64,000 bases of DNA from Halioglobus sp. (GTDB lineage Bacteria > Pseudomonadota > Gammaproteobacteria > Pseudomonadales > Halieaceae), in NCBI GenBank assembly GCA_029246385.1, contig JAQWNG010000039.1:62001-126000 (forward strand), read 5' to 3'. Shown here piece by piece: positions 8,512 to 18,044 of the stretch. The notes beneath the pieces are model-generated. The model did not search any database, was not told the origin of the DNA, and saw nothing but the letters and a program-made list of their open reading frames with translations. A program made the position numbers and the translations under genes. The stretch's first letter is position 1. The number at the start of each line of letters is the position of its first letter.

Positions 8512-9912
8512 TTACTGAGTGTTAATAACTCTGTCAAATAAAACCCAGCTGTAATCAACTCCATATGCTGCGGCGTGATAGTGGCATTCCATGCAGCTGC
8601 TGCTTTTCTGAAAGTAAGTTTCCATTGTCACGTTGGCCGCATAATCGGGAAAGGGATCTCCCGCGAAAGTGTCGTCATAGTTTTCTGGATTGAATTGCGG
8701 ATTATAGGGAGACGGCAAGCTAGGATCTAGCGGCCACTGCGTAACGATCAACTGGTAGTTCTCCCACACTGTACCTTTTAGCAGCGCGCGGTATTGCAGA
8801 TTCAACTCTTGGGTGGAGTACCCCGGTGGGTTGTTGGGCGTGGTCGGGATCGGAACAGCCCTAGTAACTTGAACCGGCTCACGCGTTTCGCGAGCTGGGA
8901 ACGGGGGAGCGATGCCGGCAGGCTCATAATTGTAGCCTATGGGTTCATCGTCAGCTAGTAGACTGGGGGGGGCAGTGGTTCCGTTATTGAAAGAGGGGTG
9001 TGATCCAGACACGTTATCAACGTGTTCGAATGTGGACCATATCCATTGTGGAAAAGCGGCCGTCTTTTGCATGATATGAAGCCCCACCAGCCCCATTCTT
9101 GCAATCGTGTAATTGTAGCCATCCTCATTCGCGATCAGAGCATCGCGGACATAGTAGCGACTTTTATCATCTTGATCGGTAAGTTGCCGCCAAGCAGCCT
9201 TAATTTCCAAAGAATTTGTGTCAAATTGAATACCTTGGGGGTTAGTGATGCCTTCGCTGATCTGCGCCGCCACGGTATCAGCAATTGCTGCATCTAATGT
9301 CGTCTTGTCGTACCAGCGATTATTCCTTACCTGATCGTATTCGACTTGATTGATGCGCACCTCAAAGCGAGCGAAGTTTCTATTTTGATCGATGAGTGGC
9401 CCGCTAAAAGCTTGATTCTGTTGACCTACGACGCCGCCTTTGGTGACCATAGCCAGCACCCGATCGCCACTGATCTCTCCGGCCGGCGTCTGAACTGGGT
9501 CTGAACTATTCCATTCAGGCGGTACAGATTTATTGCGGGGAAATAGCTCAAACCCTTCACGATAAGTTTCCCATACAACGGATGCACCGCGTCCGCCGGT
9601 GGTATTCGTTTGACGGAATTTATCAGGATTGTCTGGGTCTATCGGAACGCCACGGTTCAACGGATCAGCAGGCCAAGATAACGCAATAAAAGACTGCCAT
9701 GAGAAAGTATCGAAAAAAGGTCTTGAAAGGACAGGGTCATCGATGATGTCTGCTGGCGGCAGTGGAACCTCAAGCGGAACTTCACCAGACAGCAACGGTG
9801 TTAAGCCCGCATAGGCCCCGGTGGACTGATTTAAATCGGTCTCATTGGAGTTGTTGTCGGCGCAACTCACCGCAATTATTGCGATGATGGTGGATACTAT
9901 CGTTTTATACAT
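8512..9912 (-). CDS. lipoprotein with a single C-terminal CxxCH haem-binding motif
   Basis: A 466-residue exported protein. The N-terminus 'TIIAIIAVSCADNNS' has a lipobox-like AVSC, so it is probably a lipoprotein. The only haem c motif is CMECH close to the C-terminus ('SSSCMECHYHAAAYGVDYSW'). The body contains 'FFDTFSWQSFIALSWPA', a conserved-looking segment I associate with uncharacterised proteins annotated as hypothetical or cytochrome-c-like. A distal methionine ligand is not obvious. It probably takes part in periplasmic electron transfer or oxidative chemistry, which is inference. It is monocistronic, with about 165 bp to the downstream hydrolase gene and 550 bp upstream without a clear gene. 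Confidence 0.7.
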   Translation of the reverse strand: MYKTIVSTIIAIIAVSCADNNSNETDLNQSTGAYAGLTPLLSGEVPLEVPLPPADIIDDPVLSRPFFDTFSWQSFIALSWPADPLNRGVPIDPDNPDKFRQTNTTGGRGASVVWETYREGFELFPRNKSVPPEWNSSDPVQTPAGEISGDRVLAMVTKGGVVGQQNQAFSGPLIDQNRNFARFEVRINQVEYDQVRNNRWYDKTTLDAAIADTVAAQISEGITNPQGIQFDTNSLEIKAAWRQLTDQDDKSRYYVRDALIANEDGYNYTIARMGLVGLHIMQKTAAFPQWIWSTFEHVDNVSGSHPSFNNGTTAPPSLLADDEPIGYNYEPAGIAPPFPARETREPVQVTRAVPIPTTPNNPPGYSTQELNLQYRALLKGTVWENYQLIVTQWPLDPSLPSPYNPQFNPENYDDTFAGDPFPDYAANVTMETYFQKSSSCMECHYHAAAYGVDYSWVLFDRVINTQ

Positions 9913-10461
9913 TATCAGTAGTCCCCGGAAAAATGAGACTCACCCGCTTTTCGTCTGAACTTTGAAGCGCTAAACGTGGCTTTCGCGATCGCGAGTTAAA
10001 TCTCATGCGTAACTTCAGCAACTGATGATAGCACACAGCTCGCCAACATTATCAGAGTCGTCTTGATGGGGGTTGGCCGTGATGGGGCAGTTGTCTAAAG
10101 AGCCACCCAACCGATCGCCGCCTGCATCGGTGTGGTATTGAGCATCATAATTTTGATCGTGACTATCCATGATTGGTCTAGCGATCTCGCAGCAATCGGT
10201 GGCGCCCTAAACCAGTCCATAGCGGTATATGGAAAGATCTGCGTCATAGATGGCTTTCAGCCAAACCAATGTTCCCTAGTTTTGCAGGTTCCATGCCGAA
10301 TAACAGTTGCGCTTGATCTGGTAAAAGGGCGCGAGACGCCTTCACGCAGAGAGCGGTTTCATATGTTCTTCTATTTGGGTGACCGCAATGCTTTATCCAC
10401 TGGTATCGGTATCGCCTGACAACAGTTAAGCTATTGACATCGCGACAGGGGCAAACAATGT
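9913..10461. other. 549-bp gap without a convincing gene
   Basis: The gap lies between the divergent lipoprotein and HD-GYP genes. A plus-strand open frame (10132-10419, GTG start) begins with a hydrophobic stretch 'VLSIIILIVTIHDW' but has no ribosome site and loses protein character later. A minus-strand frame overlaps it. Neither is recognised. Promoters for both flanking genes must lie here. Confidence 0.4.
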
Positions 10462-12900
10462 ATGGGCTTACAATCGGATACTCAGCGGGTATCAATACGT
10501 TTTTCGGTGGTCGCGATATTCACGTTATCGACTACGCTGCTCGCGGCTTTGGCCATTGGGTTGCATTATTACTTCGGCAGTGGTTTGGCAAAGGATGCGG
10601 CTGGCCAATTATATGCCAATGTGGCTGAGGCCGCGGCCAAAGAAATAGTAAGTTTTGGCGACACAACGGCAGACATCGCCGAGTTGCTGACGCTTTATCC
10701 CGAAGTCGCTGGGGCAAATTCCGGTGCTTCACAGCTACGCCTATTTGCAATGACGCTGTCGCAGCACCCTGCATTCTATGGTGTTTACTTGGGGCATGGA
10801 GACGGAAGTTTTTACGAATTGATTAACCTTGACAGTAGCGATGAAGTCCGCAGCGCCTTATTTGCTGCCCAGGTAGATCGGTGGGTTGCCGTTACTGTGG
10901 CAGGGGAGGGGAAGCAGAGGATGCGCCGTTACGACTATCTCGATAATAACTTAGTCTTGCGGTTTACACGCTCAGAACCCACTGAATTCGATGTTTTGAC
11001 GCGGCCATGGTATCTAGCAGCGATGGAGCTAGGCGGGGTACAGAACACAGGCATATACCCGTTTTCTCAGTCACAGACTTATGGGCAAACAATCTCTAAG
11101 CGAGTTGCAGGGACCGACACCGTGCTGGGCATTGATATGACACTGCCGAGCATGTCGGCTTATCTGCGAGGCCAGATTGTCAACAGCGATGCAATATCTT
11201 TTATTTACACCCCTGATGGGGGGGTCGTTGCCTCAAGTGCGAAGGCCCAGGGGTTTGGCGATCCATCGTCTACGCCAGCGTCTGCAGACGCAGAGCAGTG
11301 GGCGAGAGAGACTCTGAGGAATATTGCGAGAGATGAACAGCGTCATAAGAAACTAGTGGAGGTCGATTATGACGGTCAACCTTACTTCGCGTTTGCTGAA
11401 CCGCTGTCGGCGAGGGCCAAAAGTCCATATTTTTTTGGCATATTGGTGCCCGCTTATGAAGTCGTTGGAGCCTTGATGGACAGGGTTATGCTATCAGTAG
11501 CGATTACTGCTGGCTTTCTGTTCCTGCTTCTGCCTATGTCGTGGTTTTTTGCGAGCCCTATTGTCCGGCCTATCAGACAGTTAGCTGCTGAAAACGACAA
11601 GGTTCGAGAGCGTAACTATGAGCAGGTGAAGCGGGTCAATAGTAGAGTGCTTGAAATAGATGAGTTGTCAGAGTCTATGGTGAGTATGGTAGCTGCTATT
11701 CAGACTTATGAGCGTGACCAGCGCAGCTTGATGGACGCATTTATCCAACTGATCGCGGAGGCAATTGATGATAAGTCTGCGTATACCGGAGGCCATTGTG
11801 CGCGTGTGCCGGAGTTGGCTTTTATGCTCGCAGAGCAAGCCTCTAGAAGCAGCGCACCGCCCTTCAAAGACTTTGAACTCGAAACCGATGAGCAATGGCG
11901 TGAATATCGTGTCGCTGCATGGTTGCATGATTGCGGAAAAATAACAGTGCCAGAGCATATCGTTGACAAAGGTAGTAAGTTAGAAGTTATTTATAATCGG
12001 ATTCATGAGGTTAGGATGCGCTTTGAAGTACTGTGGCGTGATGCTGAAATTGAATACTGGCAGCAACTGAATGCGCAGCCGATAACAAAGGAGCGTCAAG
12101 ACCGACTAGTGTCTGCGCTGAATAACGGTCGGCAACAATTGCTAGATGAGTTCGCGTTTGTCGCCGGATGTAATGTTGGTGGCGAATTTCTCGATGATAA
12201 CAAACGTGCGCGTTTGCTGGATATCTCCCGAAAAACCTGGCAGCGAAACTTTGATAATAGATTGGGGCTATCGCCGGCGGAGGAGCTGGGTTTTTCGGAG
12301 CCAAGACTCAGTGTGCCAGTGACCGAGCAATTGTTAAGTAATAAACCCGAGCATATCGTAAAACGCATTCGTCCAGCGGTGTATCCGTCGCACCTAGGGA
12401 TCAATATGGATGTCCCTGAGCACCTTTATAACCTAGGTGAAATATATAATCTGTCCATTTCGCGTGGTACGTTAACAGAGGAAGATCGCTTTAAGATTAA
12501 CGAGCACATGATCACGACGATTAAAATGCTGGAGGGTCTGCCTTTTCCAGATGAACTGAAAAACGTGCCGCGATACGCCTCCACGCATCATGAGACCATG
12601 AGCGGATCGGGCTATCCTCGGAGGCTGCCGGGCGAGGCGCTTAGTGTGCCAGAGAGAATATTAGCGGTTGCCGATGTATTTGAAGCGCTAACGGCTTCAG
12701 ACCGTCCCTATAAAAAAGCAAAATCCGTTAGCGCCGCTATCGATATCTTACACAAAATGGTTTTGGACAATCATATCGACAAGGACTGTTTTCAGTTGTT
12801 TATCCGCAGTAAGGTCTATTTACGCTATGCGGAAAAATTTCTTACGTCTGAGCAAATCGACTCGGTTGATGAGTCTAAATATATGTCATGGGAGCATTAG
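10462..12900 (+). CDS. membrane Cache-HAMP-HD-GYP cyclic-di-GMP phosphodiesterase with a large internal insertion
   Basis: An 812-residue inner-membrane sensor. A first membrane helix lies near residues 15-35, then a periplasmic Cache-type sensor (about 45-330), a second helix (about 338-360, 'VAITAGFLFLLLPMSWFF'), a HAMP-like linker, and an HD-GYP domain from about 435. Catalytic motifs are HDCGK at 489-493, HHE at 709-711 and GYP at 717-719 ('MSGSGYPRRLPG'), followed by 'ILAVADVFEALTASDRPYKK'. The family hydrolyses cyclic di-GMP. The distance from HD to HHE is about 216 residues rather than the usual ~65-75, so roughly 150 extra residues are inserted. ATG 10462 is preceded by a GGGG-containing site. 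The periplasmic ligand is unknown. Confidence 0.9.
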   Translation: MGLQSDTQRVSIRFSVVAIFTLSTTLLAALAIGLHYYFGSGLAKDAAGQLYANVAEAAAKEIVSFGDTTADIAELLTLYPEVAGANSGASQLRLFAMTLSQHPAFYGVYLGHGDGSFYELINLDSSDEVRSALFAAQVDRWVAVTVAGEGKQRMRRYDYLDNNLVLRFTRSEPTEFDVLTRPWYLAAMELGGVQNTGIYPFSQSQTYGQTISKRVAGTDTVLGIDMTLPSMSAYLRGQIVNSDAISFIYTPDGGVVASSAKAQGFGDPSSTPASADAEQWARETLRNIARDEQRHKKLVEVDYDGQPYFAFAEPLSARAKSPYFFGILVPAYEVVGALMDRVMLSVAITAGFLFLLLPMSWFFASPIVRPIRQLAAENDKVRERNYEQVKRVNSRVLEIDELSESMVSMVAAIQTYERDQRSLMDAFIQLIAEAIDDKSAYTGGHCARVPELAFMLAEQASRSSAPPFKDFELETDEQWREYRVAAWLHDCGKITVPEHIVDKGSKLEVIYNRIHEVRMRFEVLWRDAEIEYWQQLNAQPITKERQDRLVSALNNGRQQLLDEFAFVAGCNVGGEFLDDNKRARLLDISRKTWQRNFDNRLGLSPAEELGFSEPRLSVPVTEQLLSNKPEHIVKRIRPAVYPSHLGINMDVPEHLYNLGEIYNLSISRGTLTEEDRFKINEHMITTIKMLEGLPFPDELKNVPRYASTHHETMSGSGYPRRLPGEALSVPERILAVADVFEALTASDRPYKKAKSVSAAIDILHKMVLDNHIDKDCFQLFIRSKVYLRYAEKFLTSEQIDSVDESKYMSWEH

Positions 12901-13048
12901 CTCACTTACAGGTTCAAGGCCTCAAACTCACCAACTGCGATGCACCGCCGTTTGTTATGGCGCCGAGTATACGCGCAGTAATTAATATGTCATAGTATGT
13001 GTCATATTAAGCGGCCGTATCCGCGGTTGTAAATAGCAAGGAAAAGAC

Positions 13049-13900
13049 ATGAAGAAGTTTCTCTCTGTTGTGGCTGTGTTCTTGGTTCTGGCAGGAGTCT
13101 TGCTGTTGTCACTACCGACGATAGTGCACAAGGCCGGTTTGCACCCCAAGTATGACGGGCCATCGGTGGCATTGCCGGGCAAGCGTGCCCTGATTATTAC
13201 CACCAGCCATGGCGTGCTGGCAGCGCCGGGAGAAATCGAGGGGCCGGCCACTGGCGTGGCTGCTTCTGAGTTGACTCACCCGTACTACGTTTTCCTTGAC
13301 GGAGGCATGGACATAGACGTGGCCAGCATTATCGGTGGGGAAATTCCCATCGATCCGCAGACGCTCTCCTTCGTAATTAAGACACCAGAGGACGAACGTT
13401 ATCTCACCGACCCGATCGCGCAGGCCAAAGTTAAAAACTCAATCCCCATTGCCGACGTGGATATCGATCAGTACGACATTATATTCCTATCAGGTGGATG
13501 GGGGGCGGCCTACGATCTCGCGCAATCGCCTGAGTTGGCGGAGCAAATCAGCGAATCCTATTATGGGGACAAGGAGGCTATTATCGGTGGCGTCTGTCAT
13601 GGCGTCTTGGGCTTGGTGAGTGCTGAGGGTCGCGATGGCGAACTGTTAATTGCTGGGCGCCGAATGACGGCTGTGACGGATAAACAAATTAAGGAACTGG
13701 GCATTGAAATTACGCCGCTGCATCCTGAAACGGAGCTGCGCAAGGCCGGTGCGGCGTTTGAGAGTCAGACCGCATTCAGAGATTTTTTGGCGACTCATGT
13801 AGTTGTCGATGATGAGCAGCGATTTGTCACTGGGCAAAATCAAAACTCTGGTCTTGAGACAGCGCATAGCATGATGCTGGTTCTGAAAGGACGCGATTAA
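13049..13900 (+). CDS. DJ-1/PfpI family class I glutamine amidotransferase-like protein, membrane anchored
   Basis: A 283-residue protein. Residues 4-25 form a membrane anchor or signal peptide. The DJ-1/PfpI fold follows: 'RALIITTSHGVL', 'YDIIFLSGGWGAAYDL' and a nucleophile elbow 'IIGGVCHGVLGLV' with Cys183-His184. Such proteins act as glyoxalases, deglycases, chaperones or amidase-like enzymes; the size and export signal resemble the subgroup annotated as type 1 glutamine amidotransferase domain proteins. An AAGGAAAAG ribosome site precedes ATG 13049. It is first in a probable three-gene operon with a small membrane protein and a sulfatase. Confidence 0.85.
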   Translation: MKKFLSVVAVFLVLAGVLLLSLPTIVHKAGLHPKYDGPSVALPGKRALIITTSHGVLAAPGEIEGPATGVAASELTHPYYVFLDGGMDIDVASIIGGEIPIDPQTLSFVIKTPEDERYLTDPIAQAKVKNSIPIADVDIDQYDIIFLSGGWGAAYDLAQSPELAEQISESYYGDKEAIIGGVCHGVLGLVSAEGRDGELLIAGRRMTAVTDKQIKELGIEITPLHPETELRKAGAAFESQTAFRDFLATHVVVDDEQRFVTGQNQNSGLETAHSMMLVLKGRD

Positions 13901-13953
13901 CGCGGGCGAGTTAAATGACGTCAAAGACTTTCGCAACACGGAGTTATAATGTA

Positions 13954-14331
13954 ATGAATAAAATATTGAGTGCGCTAGTTTTTTTGCCAGCAATACTGTT
14001 TCTTGTCACCGGGCTCCGCTGGCTGGTGGATCCCGCCGGAATTGCCCCTGAGTTCGGACTGGTATTAGGCGACGGCCTAGGGCTCAGTTCGCAGGTGGGT
14101 GATATGTCGAGCTTCTTTCTGACCATAGGCATTCTCATGCTTGTTGCCTTGGTCACCGGGCGGCGGGTATGGTACTACCCGCCGGCGATGTTACTTCTGC
14201 TCACTGCCATCGGTCGTCTCATTGCTTGGCTTGTGCATGATGCGGCGCTGGCGCCGCAGCAGATCGGAGTGGAGATTGTTGTCACGGTGATTTTGCTCGT
14301 TGCGAGTCGTCGGCTAGCACAGTTAGCTTAG
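13954..14331 (+). CDS. small integral membrane protein, DUF4345-like
   Basis: About 125 residues with four predicted membrane helices ('LSALVFLPAILFLVTGL', 'FFLTIGILMLVALVTG', 'YYPPAMLLLLTAIGRLIAWL', 'IGVEIVVTVILLVAS'). The general layout resembles DUF4345-type proteins, but the match is weak. ATG 13954, with GGAG upstream, is preferred because the protein becomes membrane-like at once; an in-frame ATG at 13915 would add 13 residues. It sits 53 bp after the DJ-1-like gene and its stop lies 3 bp before the sulfatase ATG, so the three genes are probably co-transcribed. The role is unknown. Confidence 0.7.
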   Translation: MNKILSALVFLPAILFLVTGLRWLVDPAGIAPEFGLVLGDGLGLSSQVGDMSSFFLTIGILMLVALVTGRRVWYYPPAMLLLLTAIGRLIAWLVHDAALAPQQIGVEIVVTVILLVASRRLAQLA

Positions 14332-14334
14332 CGT

Positions 14335-16149
14335 ATGACGATTGATTATGTTTTTCGCCATGCCATTGTGGCAGTGGCACTGTTTGCCTCGTGTGGTTCG
14401 CTGGCAGAAGAATGGGTTCGGCCCACAGCACAGCTCAATATAGCGACGGTTGAGCGACCCAATATCTTACTGGTACTGGCCGATGATCTGGGCTTTACCG
14501 ATCTCGCGGCCTACGGCAGTGAAATTAGCACGCCCACTATCGATGCGCTGGCGCAGCAGGGCGTTAGTTTTACCAATTATCATACTGCGGCCAATTGCGC
14601 GCCAGCTAGGGCTATGTTGCTCACCGGCGTGGATGCGCATGTTGCCGGTGTGCCCAATATTCCAGAGATGTTGGCATCCCATCAACAGCAGCAGTATGCC
14701 CACTATCAAGGGGTGCTGGGCAGTAACGTTGTAACCGTGGCCACCCTGCTGGAGGGAGCGGGCTATCATACGTATATGGCGGGTAAGTGGCACCTTGGCA
14801 CGGGGCCCGGTCAATTGCCCAGCGAGCGGGGTTTTGAGCGCACGGTTGCTCTGGCGGATTCAGGCGCCGATAACTGGGAGCAAAGGCCTTATATGCCGCT
14901 TTATGACAAAGCCAATTGGTATGCAGACGGGAAGGAGTATCAACTGCCCGAGGATTTTTACTCTTCGCGCTTTCTGGTAGACACGACCATCGAGTTTATT
15001 GCCAGCAATATCGACGATGGCCGTCCCTTTTTTGCCTATCTGCCGTTTCAGGCGGTGCATATTCCAGTGCAGGCGCCGCAAAAATTTATCGATCGCTACA
15101 TGGGTGTCTACGACGGCGGCTGGGACCAGCTGCGCGAGCAGCGCAGGGCGCGGGCCGTGGAGTTGGGCATCATCCCGGCCGATAGCGATATGGCGCGCAT
15201 GTCGACGACCGCTGACTGGAACGGCCTGAATGCTAAGCAGCGTCTTTATCAGGCGAAACGGATGGCAGTCTATGCAGCAATGGTGGAAGCGATGGATTAC
15301 AACCTCGGGCGTTTGATAGATTACCTCAAGGCACAGGGGCTCTATGACAACACTATTATTATTTTCACCTCCGACAATGGCGCTGAGGCCAGTGGGCCTC
15401 AGGATCAGGATTCCTTTTGGGGGCGAAATGGACCGGCGGCGATGGGGTATCACACCGACTATGAGCGCCTAGGGCTCAAAGGCAGTTACAATAGTATCAG
15501 CCCCAGTTTTGCGAGCGCTGCTGTGAGTCCGTTAGCGTATTATAAATTTTATGCCGGAGAGGGTGGCATGCGTGTACCGTTGATCGTGGCAGGCGCTAGC
15601 CTGCCAGTAAAGGGTGAGTTGACTCAGGCTTTTTCTTTTGTCACGGACATTACGCCTACCGTCCTGTCTTTCGCTGGCGTCATGCCTCCCGATGGTCGCT
15701 ACCGTGGCAGATCGGTGGAGCCGATGACAGGACACGATCTTGGGCCGCTGCTGCGACACGAGACAGACCGTGTCTACGGACCCGAGGATACGGTGGGCTA
15801 TGAGTTGGCCGGACATGCAGTGCTATTCCAAGGCGATTATAAAATCGTATTTCACCGGACTCCACTGAGCGACGGCCAATGGCATCTCTATAATATCCTG
15901 CGTGATCCGGGTGAAACCGAAGACTTATCCTCTTTACAGCCCGTCCGGCTGCAGCAAATGTTGTCGGCTTATGAACGCTATACCCGCGAAAACTCGGTAC
16001 TACCAGTACCCCTAGGTTACAATCATCTTAAGCAATTAGTTATCAATACCCTGCATAACCGAATGGGAACGCCGGTATTGGTGGCGCTGCTGACAATCCT
16101 TATTCTGCTGCCACTTCTAGTAGCTTATCGTATGAAGCATAAGAAGTAA
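14335..16149 (+). CDS. sulfatase (arylsulfatase family), exported with C-terminal membrane anchor
   Basis: A 604-residue sulfatase. The N-terminal signal (about 1-24) is followed by metal-binding 'NILLVLADDLGFTDLAAYGS' (Asp50, Asp51) and the C-x-P/A-x-R signature as 'NCAPARAMLLTG', with Cys88 as the residue converted to formylglycine. 'YMAGKWHLG' and 'IIIFTSDNGAE' give further active-site residues. A C-terminal helix 'VLVALLTILILLPLLVAY' plus basic tail suggests inner-membrane anchoring facing the periplasm. It hydrolyses a sulfate ester, substrate unknown. No sulfatase-maturating enzyme is nearby, so formylglycine formation must depend on a gene elsewhere. It is last in the DJ-1/membrane protein/sulfatase operon. 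Confidence 0.9.
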   Translation: MTIDYVFRHAIVAVALFASCGSLAEEWVRPTAQLNIATVERPNILLVLADDLGFTDLAAYGSEISTPTIDALAQQGVSFTNYHTAANCAPARAMLLTGVDAHVAGVPNIPEMLASHQQQQYAHYQGVLGSNVVTVATLLEGAGYHTYMAGKWHLGTGPGQLPSERGFERTVALADSGADNWEQRPYMPLYDKANWYADGKEYQLPEDFYSSRFLVDTTIEFIASNIDDGRPFFAYLPFQAVHIPVQAPQKFIDRYMGVYDGGWDQLREQRRARAVELGIIPADSDMARMSTTADWNGLNAKQRLYQAKRMAVYAAMVEAMDYNLGRLIDYLKAQGLYDNTIIIFTSDNGAEASGPQDQDSFWGRNGPAAMGYHTDYERLGLKGSYNSISPSFASAAVSPLAYYKFYAGEGGMRVPLIVAGASLPVKGELTQAFSFVTDITPTVLSFAGVMPPDGRYRGRSVEPMTGHDLGPLLRHETDRVYGPEDTVGYELAGHAVLFQGDYKIVFHRTPLSDGQWHLYNILRDPGETEDLSSLQPVRLQQMLSAYERYTRENSVLPVPLGYNHLKQLVINTLHNRMGTPVLVALLTILILLPLLVAYRMKHKK

Positions 16150-16332
16150 CAACGCTAGAATAATCACCCCTAAAGCGCCCTAGGTATTTCAGTATTGCCG
16201 CAAACCGTGTCAATATTCATTAGGTGATGCGGGTGCAGGACAGGTGCGAACATTGAGGCTTGCTTCAGCACCGGTGGATGAGTGCGCCGCTTTTTTCCCG
16301 ACACGAAAAGCAACAATTGCGATAGAAACGAT

Positions 16333-17580
16333 CTAAGACTCCTTCTTTACCCGATAGGCGTGCATATAAGCTTCTGCTTCCTGTTCTAGGGTTTCAGTGT
16401 CCATGCCCCAGTCTTCGGGCAAGTACTTGTGCTTCCCATGCTTCCCTTGTGGCTTGCTTGTTAGGTAGTCGGTGATCGCGTGTTGATAATCCTGGCTGAA
16501 TGTCTTTTCGGATTGGCGATAAACTGCTTCCAATGTTTTGACGGGATCATCCATTAAGTCACTAAAATGGAGATCAATGAAGCGGTCTGGCAAGTCGCCG
16601 GCTTCCCGCTTGCGATGTACGTCTAGCATCATGTCATTTCTAGCATTGCCGGCAATCTCAAGCAGTTGCTCTGAGGCTTCTCTGTCGCTGCGCATATATC
16701 GACTAGCGGCGAAGGTCGACATGCCCGAGGGCACTGTTTTGAGCGGGTCTCTATGATTCAGAATAATCCAGGCGTCGGGATACATTGAGAACACTAGATC
16801 AAGCATGGGCAGGTATGTTGGTGTTTTTAGTACCCAGTGCGGCGTTTTTTTAGCAGCATATTTTTTCCTGTGTTCGAACTGCATCACCTGCATAACGACT
16901 TTTTGGTATTTCATCGCAGCTTCTGGATCCATAGGAAACGTTTGTACGTCATGAAGCACCCACCATAGCATGCCGCCAAAAGAAGGCTTTTGGACACCGA
17001 TGCACTCATCCGGAATGTCCGAACGCAACTCGTGTATAGCGGCCATCTGCGGGCAGATGTCCAGCCACAAGTCTTGTTCACACTCTGTAAGCTTAAGCAA
17101 GGTATCGTTATCACCTAAGTCAGCAGTGGGATGAAATGCTTTCCATGCGATCGGTGCCAGTGCGTTTGTATCTTGGCTGAGCAATTCAAGCGTAATCGTA
17201 GTTCCCGAGCGACCGGTTCCAGTAATAATAAACGGCTGAAGAATCTGCTCACCCAAAATTTCGGGCTGATCGGTGATTTTTTTAGTGAGATATAACCGGC
17301 TTTGTAAGCAGCGTAAAATCTCCTGTCGCACTTGCAGTCGGCCCATTACATTTAAATCGGCTTCAGCGTTCAGGCTTGCAACCAAACCTTCCAGCCGACC
17401 TCGCCAATCGCCATCGATACGTTCACCAAAATCATCTAACCCTGTAACACGACGGCTGGCCTCAATCATTTCACTCGCTTCGAGGCTGATTAATTCAGCC
17501 GCCCCGCCGACGGTGTTGGCCATTAAATTAATTCTTTTGACTAAATCAGGACGGGGAAATCGTTCGGCAAGCGTTTTCAT
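16333..17580 (-). CDS. sulfotransferase family protein
   Basis: A PAPS-dependent sulfotransferase-like protein of 415 residues. The 5'-phosphosulfate loop is 'FIITGTGRSGTTITLELLSQ' (about residues 113-132), and the 3'-phosphate-binding segment is around 'WIILNHRDPLKTVPSG', with R-D-P. The N-terminal ~110 residues are helical and typical of the bacterial 'sulfotransferase' subgroup common in marine gammaproteobacteria. The family transfers sulfate to hydroxyl or amine acceptors; the acceptor is unknown. ATG 17580 is used over GTG 17589. It faces away from the neighbouring phosphotransferase gene and converges on the sulfatase gene. Confidence 0.85.
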   Translation of the reverse strand: MKTLAERFPRPDLVKRINLMANTVGGAAELISLEASEMIEASRRVTGLDDFGERIDGDWRGRLEGLVASLNAEADLNVMGRLQVRQEILRCLQSRLYLTKKITDQPEILGEQILQPFIITGTGRSGTTITLELLSQDTNALAPIAWKAFHPTADLGDNDTLLKLTECEQDLWLDICPQMAAIHELRSDIPDECIGVQKPSFGGMLWWVLHDVQTFPMDPEAAMKYQKVVMQVMQFEHRKKYAAKKTPHWVLKTPTYLPMLDLVFSMYPDAWIILNHRDPLKTVPSGMSTFAASRYMRSDREASEQLLEIAGNARNDMMLDVHRKREAGDLPDRFIDLHFSDLMDDPVKTLEAVYRQSEKTFSQDYQHAITDYLTSKPQGKHGKHKYLPEDWGMDTETLEQEAEAYMHAYRVKKES

Positions 17581-18044
17581 AGTAAGCACACGTTAGTTGA
17601 AAGAATTCAAGGGCGTGGCCCTTAGCGGAGGCAACAGAAATAGCGAGACCTCATTCCGTAAACCTAAACATACACCGCATTGCCAGCACCGTAGAGAGCC
17701 TGCCGAATGATAACCGGGAAAAAGTAGATGAGTCCCGCGAGAATTACAGAAAAACAAAAAAATCATTTTTTCTTCGTCTTTTTTGTTGCGATGGCGCAAG
17801 AGTTTGTCTGACAAGGATACCAAATGTACGAGGTGTGCGCTTCAAGTGAAAAATTAAATCTGTGCAGAGAATCCACAGATCTACATCTGATGTCGATTGC
17901 CTTTGGGATGCTTGTTAGAGCTGTTTGGGCAGTTGTCAGGCTAATAACCTGGTCGCTGCACCATATTTTGGCTCAACGGCTTGTTCTTGCCACGCGCATC
18001 GGGCTATAAATGAGTCTATGTGATAAGCAGAGCAGTACTAAAGC
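17581..18044. other. 464-bp divergent intergenic region
   Basis: The gap lies between divergent sulfotransferase and phosphotransferase genes. Short open frames on both strands (17593-17823 minus, 17824-18009 plus) have no ribosome site and no recognisable domain. Presumably it holds both promoters; I see no operator or repeat. Confidence 0.4.

Noticed and set aside
5085-9912. A linked stress-signalling system of the histidine kinase, DUF2256, hydrolase and haem lipoprotein genes
   Set aside because: They share a strand, but the gaps of 165-280 bp and lack of known links make a single system unsupported.
14860-15453. 197-residue minus-strand frame inside the sulfatase gene
   Set aside because: Antisense to the sulfatase, with no ribosome site or recognisable motif.
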